Assembly: GCF_002078875.1 (NCBI RefSeq) | Contig: NC_034414.1 | Span: 14,434,107-14,498,106, forward strand | DNA from: Numida meleagris | Lineage: Eukaryota > Chordata > Aves > Galliformes > Numididae | Direction of reading: 5' to 3' | DNA: 64,000 nucleotides | In this document: one piece after another, positions 48,601-61,900 of the stretch | Layout: every line of letters begins with the position of its first letter | Numbering within the stretch: position 1 is the stretch's first letter | Notes under the pieces: generated by a model | Database searches by the model: none | What the model was told of the DNA's origin: nothing | What the model saw: only the letters and a program-made list of their open reading frames with translations | Made by a program: the position numbers and the translations under genes

Positions 48601-51600
48601 TATTTAACATTTAAGGGGTGGAACCAAGACTCCATGCTTCTAATGATCTAAAAAAAAAAATTAAAATACCATTGGAAAAGTGCCATCTCCCCTTTCAAAT
48701 TAATCACAGTGCAGCTGAGTTGAAGTTGTGTGTTCCTTAGCCCAGTGCTTAATTAGGGCTTTCATTTCAGTTCAGATGTTTTTGAAATATGTTGATCTCA
48801 TTTTTTCCCCTCTCCTGTAATGAACTGTGTGTAATTTTTTTAGCCCGTGGTTGGAAAGGGGGGGAAAAAACCAAAACACTCCAAAAGGGATGCAGTTGTC
48901 CTGTGTGTTTTTTCCTACAAGTTGGCGGTTCTAGAGAAGAGAGGCAGAAGGGGAAAAAAAAAAGGGAAAAAAGAGCAATGCAGAAACCTTGAATATTGTT
49001 CTATTTGTAAAAACTGCTGATGACTATGTAGAAGTGTGCTTTTTACTGGCCTTGAATGGCAGAAATGGAAGGGAAAGCTCAGCTGGAGGAGGCATCTCCC
49101 CTTCTTGGTCCCCACGGGTAACTGAGCTGGCCGTGTGAACTGGCAACTGCTGTTCAGAGCTGCGGGTGGGGATGTGAGGATGCGGTTTGAACTATCTGTG
49201 TCAGAGGCAGAGTCCTGATTCAGGCACTCAGGGGCAGCTCAGAACTGCAGCATTTGCTGTGCTGTAGCACTGCGGGTCCTGTATGGATGAATTTTGGAAA
49301 ATACTTGATATGTATCTTCTTTCCAGCATCCAGTGAAACCTAGTCCCTCTGGGATATTTGACTAATAATTGAGGATACGGTGTCGCAGAAGAGGTGTGAT
49401 GCAGGCTACAGAGTTGTGATACCGTTGTTTAATTACTTCTGATGAAGTACAGAACTTTTTCTATGTACATCTGTTCCCTCACTAATCCTGGACTATATCT
49501 CTCCTGAGAGAGCCTTCTGTTTTACAGTGATGTGCAGGGATTGATTTGGAAACCAAACCAAAAAACAAAGAACTTTCTGTGTTAGGCATGCTTACTGTGG
49601 GCAGTACCAATAAAATGGAATTTTTACAGTCACTTTTCAAGAATGTGGCAATTTGTCTTGTGATAGTGTGATAAATGATTCCATCATAGATGAACTGACA
49701 AGCTTGTGTTGGCATTCTGGATGGCACAGATATTCTTACACCTAGCGCTTTGAAATTAAAAAAAAAAAAAATCCTTCCTTAAATAATTCATAGCAAGATC
49801 AGAAAGGAAACAGCTTAATTTTGACATTGGCTTTTGTTTCTCAGTGATCGTGCAGTCATCCTAAACATGTTCATGAAACAAGATACAGGTGGGTAGAAGC
49901 AGAGCATGTTTGCTGGGGCTGCCTCGGCTCACGCAGCCAAATGCGTGTGGTGCTTGTGTGTATCGGCAAGGCTAAAGCAAGTATTTTAAAAATAAATCCA
50001 TTTATATCCTACTTTAGGTTGAAACTTTTTCAACAAGTTAGTCTAATGTACGGTATTTATAAGTAATTAGCGCTACCTAATCTGATTAATGCAGGAGTTG
50101 GAGGAGAGTAGGAAGAAGTGAAGGGAGAAGGCAGTGTCCTGGGAGGGGGCTCGTAGGCAAAACCATGTCAGCTATTTTTATCCTGTGCTTCTTCCTTCTC
50201 CCTCCCACAACTTTCCATTGTACCAAAATAGTTCAAAATGTTTGTGGTTCAGGGCAACTGACATCACTAATTGTCCTGCTGTGTCTCGCAGAATATTTCT
50301 GTAACAGGAGGCGATTTCTTGTTCAGTGGCAGCCACTGGACTCTTGCTGTGCTACTTGGAGGACAAAAGGCACTGTGGGACAGCAACATCTTGTGCTCTG
50401 GCAAGGTGTGACTAGGACATGGGGCTTTGTGGGTAGCTCTTCCATGCGTCTGAAAGCATGGACGGGCTTTGGGAGATCATTCTTGCACCTGAGTGTCCTG
50501 GCCCAGGGCAGAGTATGCTGCAGAGGACTCCCCCAGCCAGGACAGGCCCTTCAGAGGGTCCCATCCTCAGCTCCAGCAGGCAGTTCCCTGCGTGTGCAGG
50601 TAGTCAAGTCGCTTCTGGTGGAGGCTGCAGAGTTGGTCATGTTTTTCTTGAAACTCAGCTCTGCTACAAGCTGTCAGATATCTCTGTCAAAGGTATCTAC
50701 CGGCCTGCTCTTCTTCTGGAGCTCAGGACTTGGAGCTACCCTCTGGAGAGAGGCTGTGTCTCTTGAGCAGACCTGTGCAGCCGGCACGCCTCCATTCCTT
50801 GGGATACTTGTCAGTTCATTCGCTTTCATGCGCTGCAGGAGTGTCACGATCCTGGTGTGTTTATGAAGCCTTACGAACCACGTACAGTGTACTAGCTTAA
50901 TGAAGAAGTTGGTCTTTCTTCATTCAGAGGTATTTCACAACATTGAGCCGTATTTTGGTTACGCGTTGTACATCCGGTGAAGTGATAGCCAGAGGGAGAT
51001 GACTGCTAAAATTCCTCTGTGTGTCGAAATAACCCTGCAAGGTATCTTGAGAGCTAGTATAGGATGGGTGTCTGCCTGAGGATTAACAATGTTTTCCTCT
51101 GTTTTAGGAGCATGAGTGTCCTCCTTGTATTCTTCTGGAAATTCCTTGTGGACAGCTTAGAAAGAATAGATTTGATTGTAATCTGAAACTTCTGGAATCA
51201 TCCACCCTTCTTTTATCATGTTTCTTTGGTATGTGGCTGTTTCAGTACAGTATTTCCTCTATGATCTTAGCTACTGCTTGTTGCTGCCTGGAAGATGATT
51301 TCAGATATCTATGTGCACAAAGCATGAACGTGCAGCAATCATCCTTCTGGGAGCTGGCTACAATTCCTGGTTTGTCTCTACTTCTTCTGTTATAATAGCC
51401 CATTTTTTCCAGTACTGCTCTTTATGGAGAAAGAATCTATTTCACACATGAAATTTTTATCCACTACTCTGTGGTATCTTAAACCATCAGTGCACCCCGA
51501 GTAGACTTAAAGTGGGGAAAAAAAAAATCTCCAGAAGAGCTTTTCTCTTTTGATTCTTGATGCTCTTTGCTGAAGAGGTGTGCTGTTAGGAATGCAGTTT

Positions 51601-54600
51601 GCTGATGGTAGTTGTCATCTCCCTAAACAGGTAAAGCAAAATCTGTCTGATTTCCTATTGTATATCATCTTCTGTGACTACACCAAACTGAGTTTGATAA
51701 AGCTTTTTTTTCTTGCTGAAAAGTTTTTCCTAATCTTTTTTCTTAATCTCTGGTGCTGTGGGGCTCAACAGAATCTTAACGAAGACTTTAGCAAATAGGA
51801 GAGAAGATAAAACTTTGCTCTTAAGATCTGCCAGCACCTAGTCTCTGGAAAGAGTAAGGTATTGGGTGTATGGGTTAACCCTTTCCTTTTTGAAGAACAA
51901 CTGCTTTTTGGAAGTAGTGGGGTCCATTAACAATGGTTGGAGGTAGGTTGTTTGAGCTTGCTTGAAAATGCTGCTCTGTTAAATTTGCAAGTTCATTTCT
52001 TTCTGGTACTGACACCGGTGCAGAAGTGCTTTTGCTCAGACAACAGGGATTGGCTGTAGCAGCTGCTCCCCAGGTGGAAGGAACATTGTGGATGTCTCCA
52101 GTTCCTTATATTTTTAAATAAGGAAGAATCAGCAGTGAGTGCAGCTGCCTGTCCTCAGGAAGGCAGGTAGAGATGAAACATTTTTAAAAAAAAAAACAAA
52201 AACAAAAAACAAAAAAAGCTTCTAACAGAGCTCAGTGTCTGAACAAAATAATCTCAGCAGGCCATGGAGAGTTGGAGTTAATGAAGAAAGGAAGCTTGGG
52301 ATTCTTCATGGTGACTTCAACATTGAAATGCCAAGAGGGGTGGCTCTGTGTCCTTGTTAGCTCCACTCACTAGATACTCACCAGACTTGCTGTTGATTCC
52401 AATGTGACCACACATCCCAGATTTGGAGCTGCAAAGACTTACAGGGGCACATGCTACGAATCAGCAGGATGCATTTGGCAAGACGAGGGAAAGGAAATTT
52501 TTGAAGTAGGTCGTTCTGGTTCCTCATTGTACGAAGTCCTTAGTTTGAACATCACTACCTTGTAATGTGTCTGAAAAGGTGTTTCTACTTCAGCTTTTCC
52601 TTCTCCCTTGGAGAATCCTGGAAAGTAATAAATCAGGGGCAGGAATCACTGCTGTCTTGCGAGCTAATTAACAGTGGTAGATCTAACTGTACAAGTAATT
52701 AAAATGTTATTCCCCCTACTATTTTTATCAGTCATTCAAATGTTCTCTACTTTGGCCCATAATTCTGTGGGGCTTACATTTTGAATAGGTTTGTTGTCTT
52801 CTATTGTACGTAAATGCAGGGAAATACTGAAAGGGCTGTGTGTTACTGACGACAAAACCAAACAGGCAGCATTGCATCATTCTTATGCAAAGTTTAAAAA
52901 TTAACTAATGGCTCAATTAGCAAATGTTTTGTACGTATCATTCATTAATGAAAGTTAGCTAACGAAGATAATTCCTTCTACCTCCAACTCTTCTCCCGTG
53001 AGGAGATGTACTTTGTGCCTTCTAACTATGAATTGTTTTCTTCCTTTAACAAGGCAGTTTGTTTTAAGACTGAAAAGTGCTGTTCTGTTATCACAAGATC
53101 TGAGGTACGCCAGGAGAGGTTGGATTTCCCTGAACTGACTTTTTATGTACAAAAAAAAGATTGAGAGGTGTGAGGGGGGTAAAAAGAAAGAATAAATTCA
53201 TTCTTGATCCTTAAAGCTGCTATTGAGTGAGAACTGACTGTGAGCGGTTGTAACTTCTAGCAATTAAATATCTTTCCTAATAAAAATGCTGTAGATCACT
53301 TAAAATGTAAGAGATGAGTTTGTCAAGCTTGATGCCGTGGATCTGTATTTCAGTTGGAGCTGCTGCTTCACACTGGTCTTTCTTTGCCCAACCTGTTCGT
53401 TAACTAATGAGCTCCTCACAGCTGTGTGCAACAAGAGGCACATGTGTTCTAGTACAAGGGCTTTAAGAATAAATTCACAGGTGCAGGCATGCAAAATTGC
53501 TTGTGAGTAGTGAAGACAAGCTATAGTTTTTTCCCATGCTATATATGTAAGACGTTACTGAAGCTCCTACACAAAGATGAAAACATTTGAAGTAGTTACA
53601 AATGCAATCTATGCATGCTGTCACTTGTGCCCTTGGCACTTTCCTGGCCTATTAAATCATCTTATAGTTTCAGATGTACACTAGACTGTTACGTGAAAGA
53701 TTCAGCTGTTAAAATCCTGCTTTCCTGTATGATTACATATCAATGATGTTTTCAAAGATGGAACTGTATGTAACAAAGTAGCAAAACAGAAGGCAGAACT
53801 AGTTTTCCCTATTCCCAACAGAAGCAGCCAGCGTAGCCTTCCAGTGCAGGGCATGTTTTGTGCCTCAATAACCACAACTTGCCCGGTCCTGCCGGAAGTC
53901 AGAAAGAGCCCCTTACTGTTCCTTGCCTCTGGGGAGCTGGGCTGAGAGGCAGCAGTTGTGGCTGAGCTCAGCTGCAAGCTGACATGTTGCACCATGTTGA
54001 GAAGTATTTATCTATTGGGAGCACTGACTCACAGTGAGTGTTCCCATTAACTGCTTGGGGACTGCATCTTGCAGCCCGTAGTGCCTTTCGTACTGCGCAG
54101 TATAGTGTTAAAGTGTATTTTAAAACCCTCTTGTACTTTTTAAATGTTCAGAACTATAAAATTCAGTTGACAATACATTGACATTGTATGTACCTGTCCT
54201 CCGAAACGTGGTACGTGAGTAAGGTGGTGAGCTTGGCTTGCATCTCTAACACACGTCCTTCATTGTAGGTTTTTGTTAGGCTGTGCTAGCACCTAAATCT
54301 AGTTAGCACTATTAGATGGATGGATGTTTTTGTGGGAAAAGGGCTGTGAGGAAAGTCAAACACTTGTGTACAAAGACAAACCTGTCTGCAGCCTGGTACT
54401 CTGAGCAGAGCAGGCTGTCTGCATTTGTGTATCTTGGGCTATATAGCAAGAAGTCTGAGTGCTGAAGCCAGGTTTCCATGGTGAAATAATTCCTAGCTAT
54501 TAAAGCACAGTTCTACTCTGAAAAGCAACTCTGTGCAAGCTACGTTGTGAAATCTCACATTTACGAGGCCAGGAGGGTTCCAAATCAAATTTGCTCAGAG

Positions 54601-57600
54601 AAATAGAAAAGATACCTTTGCAGTCTGCCAGCTGTACAGTTTGGGTTGGAAGATAACGAGTAGCGTCTTCAGTGGTTTATGTGCTCTGGTGGTGAACTCC
54701 CTCCCTGCAAAGGTGCACTGAAATGTACCGCATGTGCTCTTCTGGGAAGATAAGAGGGTTGCATCAGAATAACCAAGGGGAGTGGTTGCTGCCAGAACTT
54801 GAATTTAATCATAATGCAGAAGTCAAAATAAGTTTTAAGTGTATTTCAGTGGAAGATCGCAGCAGAGAAAGTAGCCAGGAAAAAAACTACTGAAGTTAAT
54901 GGATATGTCTGAAAGCACACAGGTAATAGATATGTTAATGAAGAAGTTTCCTTGTTTTTACTGCAGTACATTTTCTCTCACTTTGCAGAGTCTAAAAACT
55001 TTGAGAGGTACAGGCGTATTTATTGTTGCTAATTGGATGGGCTCTAGTTTTTCCTTGTTCTTTGCAAACAGTTCTTTTGGACTCCAGAATTTCAAATCAT
55101 GTTGGTTGGAAAAAAAAAGAATGCTATTCTGAGTGTTATAACTTACTTGCATTCGAACTTTGGTGCAGATTACTTGTTCTCATGGTTCTTCTTCACAACT
55201 CCCTCTGCACCGTAGGCTAGTTGCCTTTGTCTGCTCTCAATTGAGAGCCCCTTTCCTCCTTTGCCTGCGTTTTAATTACCGAAATTTAAGCTATGCTGTA
55301 GATCTCTGCTTTGGGTGGAGATGTAGGTCTGGTATAAAACACACACACACAACACTGTTTATCTCTACTGCCTGTAAAAGGACGTAAGTAATTCAGATAT
55401 AAATCTTCATGTATGCAGATATCTGTGGTTAGGTGAGCTGAATCCTATTCCGACTGCTAGCTGCAGTTTGGGAGGATTCGTAGGGAGCCCATCGGTGGAT
55501 GGTTAAGGAAGAATTAGTTGCTACAATAGGAATGACCTTTTCTTCTAATAGTGACAAGGATACAGTAGCATCCTGATGACTTTGGAGCGTGTGCTTGGGA
55601 ACTAAAATGAGCAGCGTGTTAACAAGACAAAGCCCAGAACAGGAGACTCCAGCCTGTGTTTGCAGCTGATGAATTTCAGAAAGGGCTGGGTAGAGATGCT
55701 GTTGGAGGGCTGCCCTGTGGAATTTCACAGCAGAGCCTCTCTGATCCCTTTGTGCCCCATGTGCTCTCGAGGTCTGCTCTGAAAGTACCCTCCTGGGGAG
55801 GAGTTGCTGCAACAGGGAAAACACCCTAAGAGATAGGTTTCCAAGCAGGTCTTTGCTTTGTTTTGCTCAGGTTAGGGTTTGCTTTGTCAGCTGGCCAGAG
55901 CTCACCCACAGTTGGAGAGTTAAAAGCAACATAAAGAAGAAGAAAACACCCCAATTCTGTCACACGCTCAGGACTCTGGTACCTATGACGCAGTGTTCTG
56001 CTCTATAGTTTGTTCTAAGCATTGGATAAATTAGTTGTTGCAATACTCTGAATCTGGGACCTACTGCATCTCTTACAACAGACCTAATTTGGCTCCATGT
56101 AAAGCTCTTGAGTATAAACATTAGGAAAGATTTGTCTCTTTTTTTAACTTTCCTAGTCCTCAGATTACCAAAACTCTGGACTGTACTAAATCATAAATTA
56201 GGGCAAGAATTTTGCTGAGACTTTGCTTTGGCATCTCCTACTTTGGCTACGTGAGTGCTTTTTTGTGTGTAAAGGTAGAAGAAACAGTTCAAAATGAAAA
56301 TTGAGTGGGATAAGACCACTTTCTGTCCTTCTGCTGGTGAATGGTTCCTTCTAAATTGCATCCCTGGCTCCCAGAAGTAATCTTACTTGCACCCTGCATG
56401 GTGCTGGGGCCCTGTTCCCATCAGCTGAACCTGTGTGAGGGTCCTGCTTCCAGGAGGCCCTCCTCAAAGGCAGACAGAGAGGGCAGGTCCAGCCTCTGCT
56501 TTGGGGAGGACTTCTGGCAGGTACGCCTGGAGAAGAAAGGAAACTCTAGTCCAGCGTGTTTTTACCACAAGAATGCACTCTACGCATTTTTGTAGTATTA
56601 ACCAAATTGTTTGCAAGCCTGGCCATGCCTCTGCGTTCGTTCTTCCCAGAGTTGCATTAAAGAGAAAATGGGGCAGCCTAAGCAGAAGGGAAGGAGCAGC
56701 AGCAGTACCCAGCCATCAGCAAGTACCTGAACGTCCCAGCACTGGACTTCAGAAGGCAGTTACCATGCAGCTGCCACACTGTGAGGGGCAAATGGAGCTG
56801 ACACCAGGGATTAGCAGGCAAAGGGTGCAGGAGAGAGAGGTGTGAGGTGGGTGGGGATTCCTCTAGAAGTAAGGGAGAATCCTGATGTCCTGGAGACAGT
56901 ACTGCAGGTGCCCCGTGTTCTCCTTGCTTTGCCAGCAGCACCAGCTAAAACTCAGTTTGGCCCTACAGAATTGTTCTGGGCTTTCTGCTGAGAAGCAGCA
57001 TTATAAAATAATGTTATGGCATTTGTCATCCTTAACATGCCTGCCATGCCTTGGCACCGACTGTTTTCAGCGCAGCATCCGGAGGCTGAGCAAAGATTCC
57101 CTTTTAAGGCAAAGAGCCACTATGAGAATCCAGGAGAAAAAGTTTCCCTGGCATGTAGGGCACATTCTTCTTTCCTCCTCCCCTTAAATAAACTATTAGT
57201 AACTTTTAAAAACGGAACAAAAATGAAGAAGCAGGACGAGAAATGCTGCCAAAGACATTTTATTCTGTGCAGCCTCCTTAGAGCCGCAATGTACCCCAGC
57301 CCTGGAACTAACGCAGGGCAGGAGCTGGGAGGAATGGAGCTGAGGTCACGGGGGTCTGTCAGAGAACCTGGGGTGAGAGGAATCACAGACAGTCTGAAAA
57401 TGCGGTATCTTTCCTTCCCCAAGCCCTGGGGAGACAGTCTGACCGCAGCAATCCATGAACAATTGCGCTGCACGACGCAGTGGGTTTGGGCTTGCATTCT
57501 AATACCTTACACGGTCTCCCTTCCCATGCTGACGTTTTCCTCTTTCCCAACCCTGAGCGTGTACGTGTACACCCAGGATTCGTGGTCTGGGTGTGCTGGC

Positions 57601-58840
57601 GTGTGGCCTTTTCAGCTAAAGGCTTAGCACTGGCCTTGGTTAAAGCAGCGTGTGGGGGACAGCAGACAATTCTCCAGGGAGATATTGGACACGTAATGTT
57701 TTAAAGGCAGAGAGAAATGCAGATATTCTTTTCAACTACACTTCTGTTACAAACGACACTTCCAATTCCAATTTTCTTGCATCATGTACAAACAAGTTGA
57801 ATTCCCAAGGGGTGATTTTAAGGTGATTGCAGCCTTTAAGACTTCAGTCCTTGCACCTATCAGAGGGGAAAAGACCAGTGTGGGAAATAAGGATGGCCGA
57901 GATAGGAAAATGGACGGCGTTTGTGACTGTCCTGTAAAAGCTGCTGTAACCTGCTTTTTTATTGTCCTTGGTGGGTGCTTGTTGTCGGGAATCAAATTCT
58001 CACTCATAAAACTGTTTCCTTCCTGCTATGAATAGGGTCAAGGCTCCCATAGTTACGCAGGACATTCCTAACCAGAAATTAACTGATAACTTCTTTCCAG
58101 TAAACCATCATGGGGGAAGAAAAAAGAGATAAGTAAATCTTTGAGCAGTTAGCCTGCTTTTCCTTACGAAACATGTGGATGGCAGAGTTTTGGTTTTCTC
58201 CCCTATGTCTGAGCATGTTAGAGGAAAAGAGCTTGTGTATTCAAATTTTTAACTTCTCTACATTTTATTTCCTCTCCTGTTCCACCCAGCTCGCATGATT
58301 CCTTACACCAAGAAGGGAAAAGCAGGGAAACTGCTGTGAAAATACACTTAAATTTGAATTACAACCCCGCATTAACTGCAAGAAAAACCTGAACGTGGTC
58401 GTAAGGATTGGCCTAAAAGATGCTGTTAAAAGGTTGGCTTACTGCCTCTCTAATTCTGTGTTGGCTTACGTTTTAAGAAGCTAACCCTCAGCCTCAGATT
58501 ACTACGAAAGTAGGTTTTGGCAAGAGTACTTTGTAATACTTTGGCTATGGAGGCTATTTTAAAACTCAATGTTTCAAAAAGAAAAGGAAAAAAATACAGG
58601 ATGAAAATCGAAGGCGAAGAGAGTTTCATGTATCCACTAATTCGGTAGCATAGAGGCACACCTGGGTGAGGTGTAATAATGGTGTTGCTGTTGGAGACTG
58701 TAAATCCTCAAAAGACTGTTTTCCACAGAGATGTTGCAGTTGGTGTTGCAGCATTTCAACCCTAACACTTTTTGGCTTGTGAACCATACAAATTGCAAAG
58801 CACAAACTAGATACTTGAAAATAGCCCCCTAAAGCCTCGT
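45646..58840 (+). other. Probable first intron (5' part), no gene seen
   Basis: This follows the donor at 45646. About 13 kb holds no exon that I can tie to the first exon. The longest frames are 50165-50866 (+, 233 codons) and 57016-57627 (+, 203 codons), both in locally GC-richer sequence and without recognisable domains. Simple repeats include an A-rich (AAAAAC)-like tract at 52186-52218, a short (AC)n at 55339-55353 and purine-rich A/G sequence around 48930-48975. Confidence 0.5.
52186..52218. repeat. A-rich simple repeat
   Basis: A run of A followed by CAAAAACAAAAAACAAAAAA. It is not attached to a recognisable retrotransposon body. Confidence 0.8.
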
Positions 58841-58916
58841 TAGCCCTGCCCCTGGCAGGGGATTGGAAATAGATGATTTCTAAGGTCTCTCCAACCAAAG
58901 CCATTCTGTGATTTTG
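58841..58916 (+). mobile_element. CR1 3'-terminal fragment
   Basis: TAGCCCTGCCCCTGGCAGGG, then GATTGGAAATAGATGATTTC, TAAGGTCTCTCCAACC and CATTCTGTGATTTTG match the last ~75 bases of a CR1 element on the + strand, ending in a degenerate ATTCTATGATT tail. It is too short to hold coding sequence. Confidence 0.85.
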
Positions 58917-61900
58917 TAACATTCCGTCAGCGTCTTACTTTTCTCATCTTTCTTAAAGCAGCGTTTTCTTTTTTGTGCCACAGTTGTATGCATTACCGTG
59001 AACCTTGGACTCTCGCTCTGCTCTTGCCAGCATTGACTGAATATGTCCCAACTGGATTGTCACAGCTGGGAAACTCTTCTAATTTTGTTTGGGATTCCTA
59101 GGGTTATACCAATCAACCTAGGGTAATAAATTGGATCAGTTATATAAATAATATTAGCCACGAAATGAGTATCTCTGTGCAAGTTTCATAATCTTGGGCA
59201 GTTTTCATCTCTGTGGACTTGAGGTGGCTTGTGCGTTTTTAAGTTTGCAAATAGGGGGAAATTTGCCACATAAAGCTTGCTGGGCCTGTTCTGTTGATTT
59301 TTTTTCAAGTGGAAATCAGCGTATTTGAGACCTGGGACTTGAAATTGGTGCAAGATCCAGAGGGCACAAAGTGACTGGAGTTGGCTCTGCAGCCGTGGCT
59401 CCTCACTGCGATGGAGTTTTTTTGGTAGGGTTTCTGTTGGTTTTCTGTTGTTTTTTTTAGCTTATCTTTCCAAAGTTACTCTTCTATGTGGCGCTTGTTT
59501 CTGGAAACAAACAAGCAAGCCTCCCAGCTTGAATATACCACATAAAAAAGATACAGCAAGATAATGGTTATAGCAGAGTTGGACAGCTGGTTCCCTCTGG
59601 TGGGGGGAAAAAAAAAAGGAATCCTGAATAGGTAGTGATGATTTTAAAATGCACAGTCAGTTTAATTAACTGCTAGTATCTCTTCTGAAGTCAAACTTGT
59701 GATAAATTGGGGTCATATGACCAAAACCATGGATGCCTGGTACAACTCCAAAGTGGTGTGAACTCGGTGAGGCTAGGGAGCGTGTCCGCGCTGTGGGCGT
59801 GGTGTCCTTGGCATGTTCTCAGCTAGATCAGACTGCTACCCTTGTACTTCTTTCAAAACAAACCGTATCAGTTAAAACAAAGCACATCTTTAGCATTTGT
59901 ACCATTAATGAACTTTGAACCTTAAAGCCATTTTTTGCTATGAAGTGGGAATAATACTTCTCTCCTATGGTTTTAAAATTAATACCTGGATAGTGCTTTA
60001 AGATGCTCCAAAGAAGGTTTTTTTGCACCAGGAAACTACTGGGTATCTGAAGGAAATGAGAGAGAGAAGAAAAGGATCTTGATTAACTGAGAGGGGATAA
60101 CAAAGCAACCTGAGAAACTGGCATTTGTACTTGAATCTTAACAAGGCAGTTGACCAGGAAAAAGATCATCATGGCCCAGCAGGCCCGTTACTCACTGGGG
60201 TTGTCTTACACCTCTCTTGCTCGGGTGAGATCTAGGCAAGTTTCCAGCTGCTGTGTTTTCTCAGGTGAACACAAGGCTGAGCATGGAAGCCCAGGCAGTA
60301 ATGAATGTCCTCTGGCTGGAGCTGGTTTGCTTAACCTTCTGTTACGATGCTTCATGTGAGTGACCTCTCTTTTACCACCACTTCTCCTTCTCTGGATCTT
60401 CTTCCTGGATGTAACTTGGCCCGTGGCATCTTATATGAGTGCCTGAAACCAAACAAAAACAAACCTATCCTGAAACTTATCTGAAGAATTCATTTGTACT
60501 CTGGTTTGCCTGCCAATGAAAACTGCGGAGTGCTGTCTCTCCTTGGCTTCCTTAAAGATGTTCTTTCCTTAAGGAATAGTCAAGCACAGATAGAAAGGTT
60601 TTGGTCTGACCTTGACAGGCCTCCCCGTACAGCTGTGTAATACCATTTCTTCAGCTGCGTTGGGGTGCGTTCATCTGATATACAAGTGCTAAGACATGGA
60701 ATTCTCATTGTTTTTAAGTAAGACATAGGTAAACACAAATCGGGACTTTTGCTGGCTTTAGGATGTGGGTGGTGTAGACTGTAGGTGATGGATTTGGGTG
60801 TTTCCTGAGTAGAACAATACAACTCTACTGTTTTTGACACATTTCCTTTCATTGAAAGCAGGATGAATGAACTGTTTCTGAGTGTGCTGCTTTATGTTTG
60901 GTGCCATAGTTGTTACCTTATAAGGGTGTTTGGGACATCTCAGAAATGGCAACGCGTAATTTTTTGAATTTGTGCACTTTAAAACAAAAATTGAAGAAGG
61001 CCTCTTGAATATAAAACTTTGCAGCACACAGCAAAGAGGATAACAGTTGCTTCTCTTTGTGTGTTCGGAGTTGATTCTGGGTAGATGGTGTTTTCTTGCA
61101 AGCCTTTGAAACAATAGTGAACTTGGAGGGAAAGTGGAGCAGAAGGAAACTAAATGGTAAACTTCTTGCTTTTTAGTAAATGTCTGAGCTTAGGTTTATA
61201 TGGAACACAGAACTATTACTTGTTGACTCTTGATCATACGTCATTGTGTTTCTTAAACTGCTTTCTGTATACTGTTGTATGTTCCAGCTTTCTAAGTCTG
61301 TGAAGAAAATGCTTTAGTATTGAGTATTATTGATAGTTTCCAATGCAAAACCAATGGTTTTGCAACCCAGAGTCAGCGTGATTAGTACTAGAAAGCCTGA
61401 TGTTATAACCAGAGTTCTGCCTGAGGAAAGATGTGCAGTCCACTTCAAAACTTGGCATTGTTAAAACTGGAATATATTTTTGTTTGTAGTTACAGCGTTT
61501 GAGCCCTGTAATATCCCAACCAAACTGCACACAGGTCGTGAAAATCTGATCATAGAAGCAATTTCTGTGTTCTTGTTTTAATGCTCAGCAGCTGCTAAAA
61601 GTTAAAAAGAAGTTTGTGCTGCAGATGATGCTTTGACATTCAGGTTTCAGCGGTGTGAATAAAAACCCTTTCCTATCAGTGATTATGGGCCTTGTTGCAG
61701 GTTTTGTGGTGATACTCATGAGACAGGTTCTTTCTTAAACTGAGGCAAAGCTTTGGAAAGGGGCAGGGCATAAGTTCCTTCAGGAAGCTTCTGTTTGAAA
61801 TGATCCAGTTCCAGACTGAGGCAGCTGTGGAAAGACTTTCAATCTGTTGAAAGATGCAAAGTGGCTGCATGTACTAATCCAGCAGAGCTGACATTGGTGT

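Noticed and set aside
49845..49888. 44-base segment with a good acceptor (TTTGTTTCTCAG) and donor (ACAG|GTGGGT), open after the first exon's phase
   Set aside because: Its length (44) would shift the frame of any following exon that the first exon joins directly. The peptide (DRAVILNMFMKQDT) is unknown to me, so it is most likely a chance pseudo-exon.
55429..55824. Minus-strand 131-codon frame (Gln/Leu/Ser-rich)
   Set aside because: No known motif, start context or splice evidence; size is within chance for this composition.
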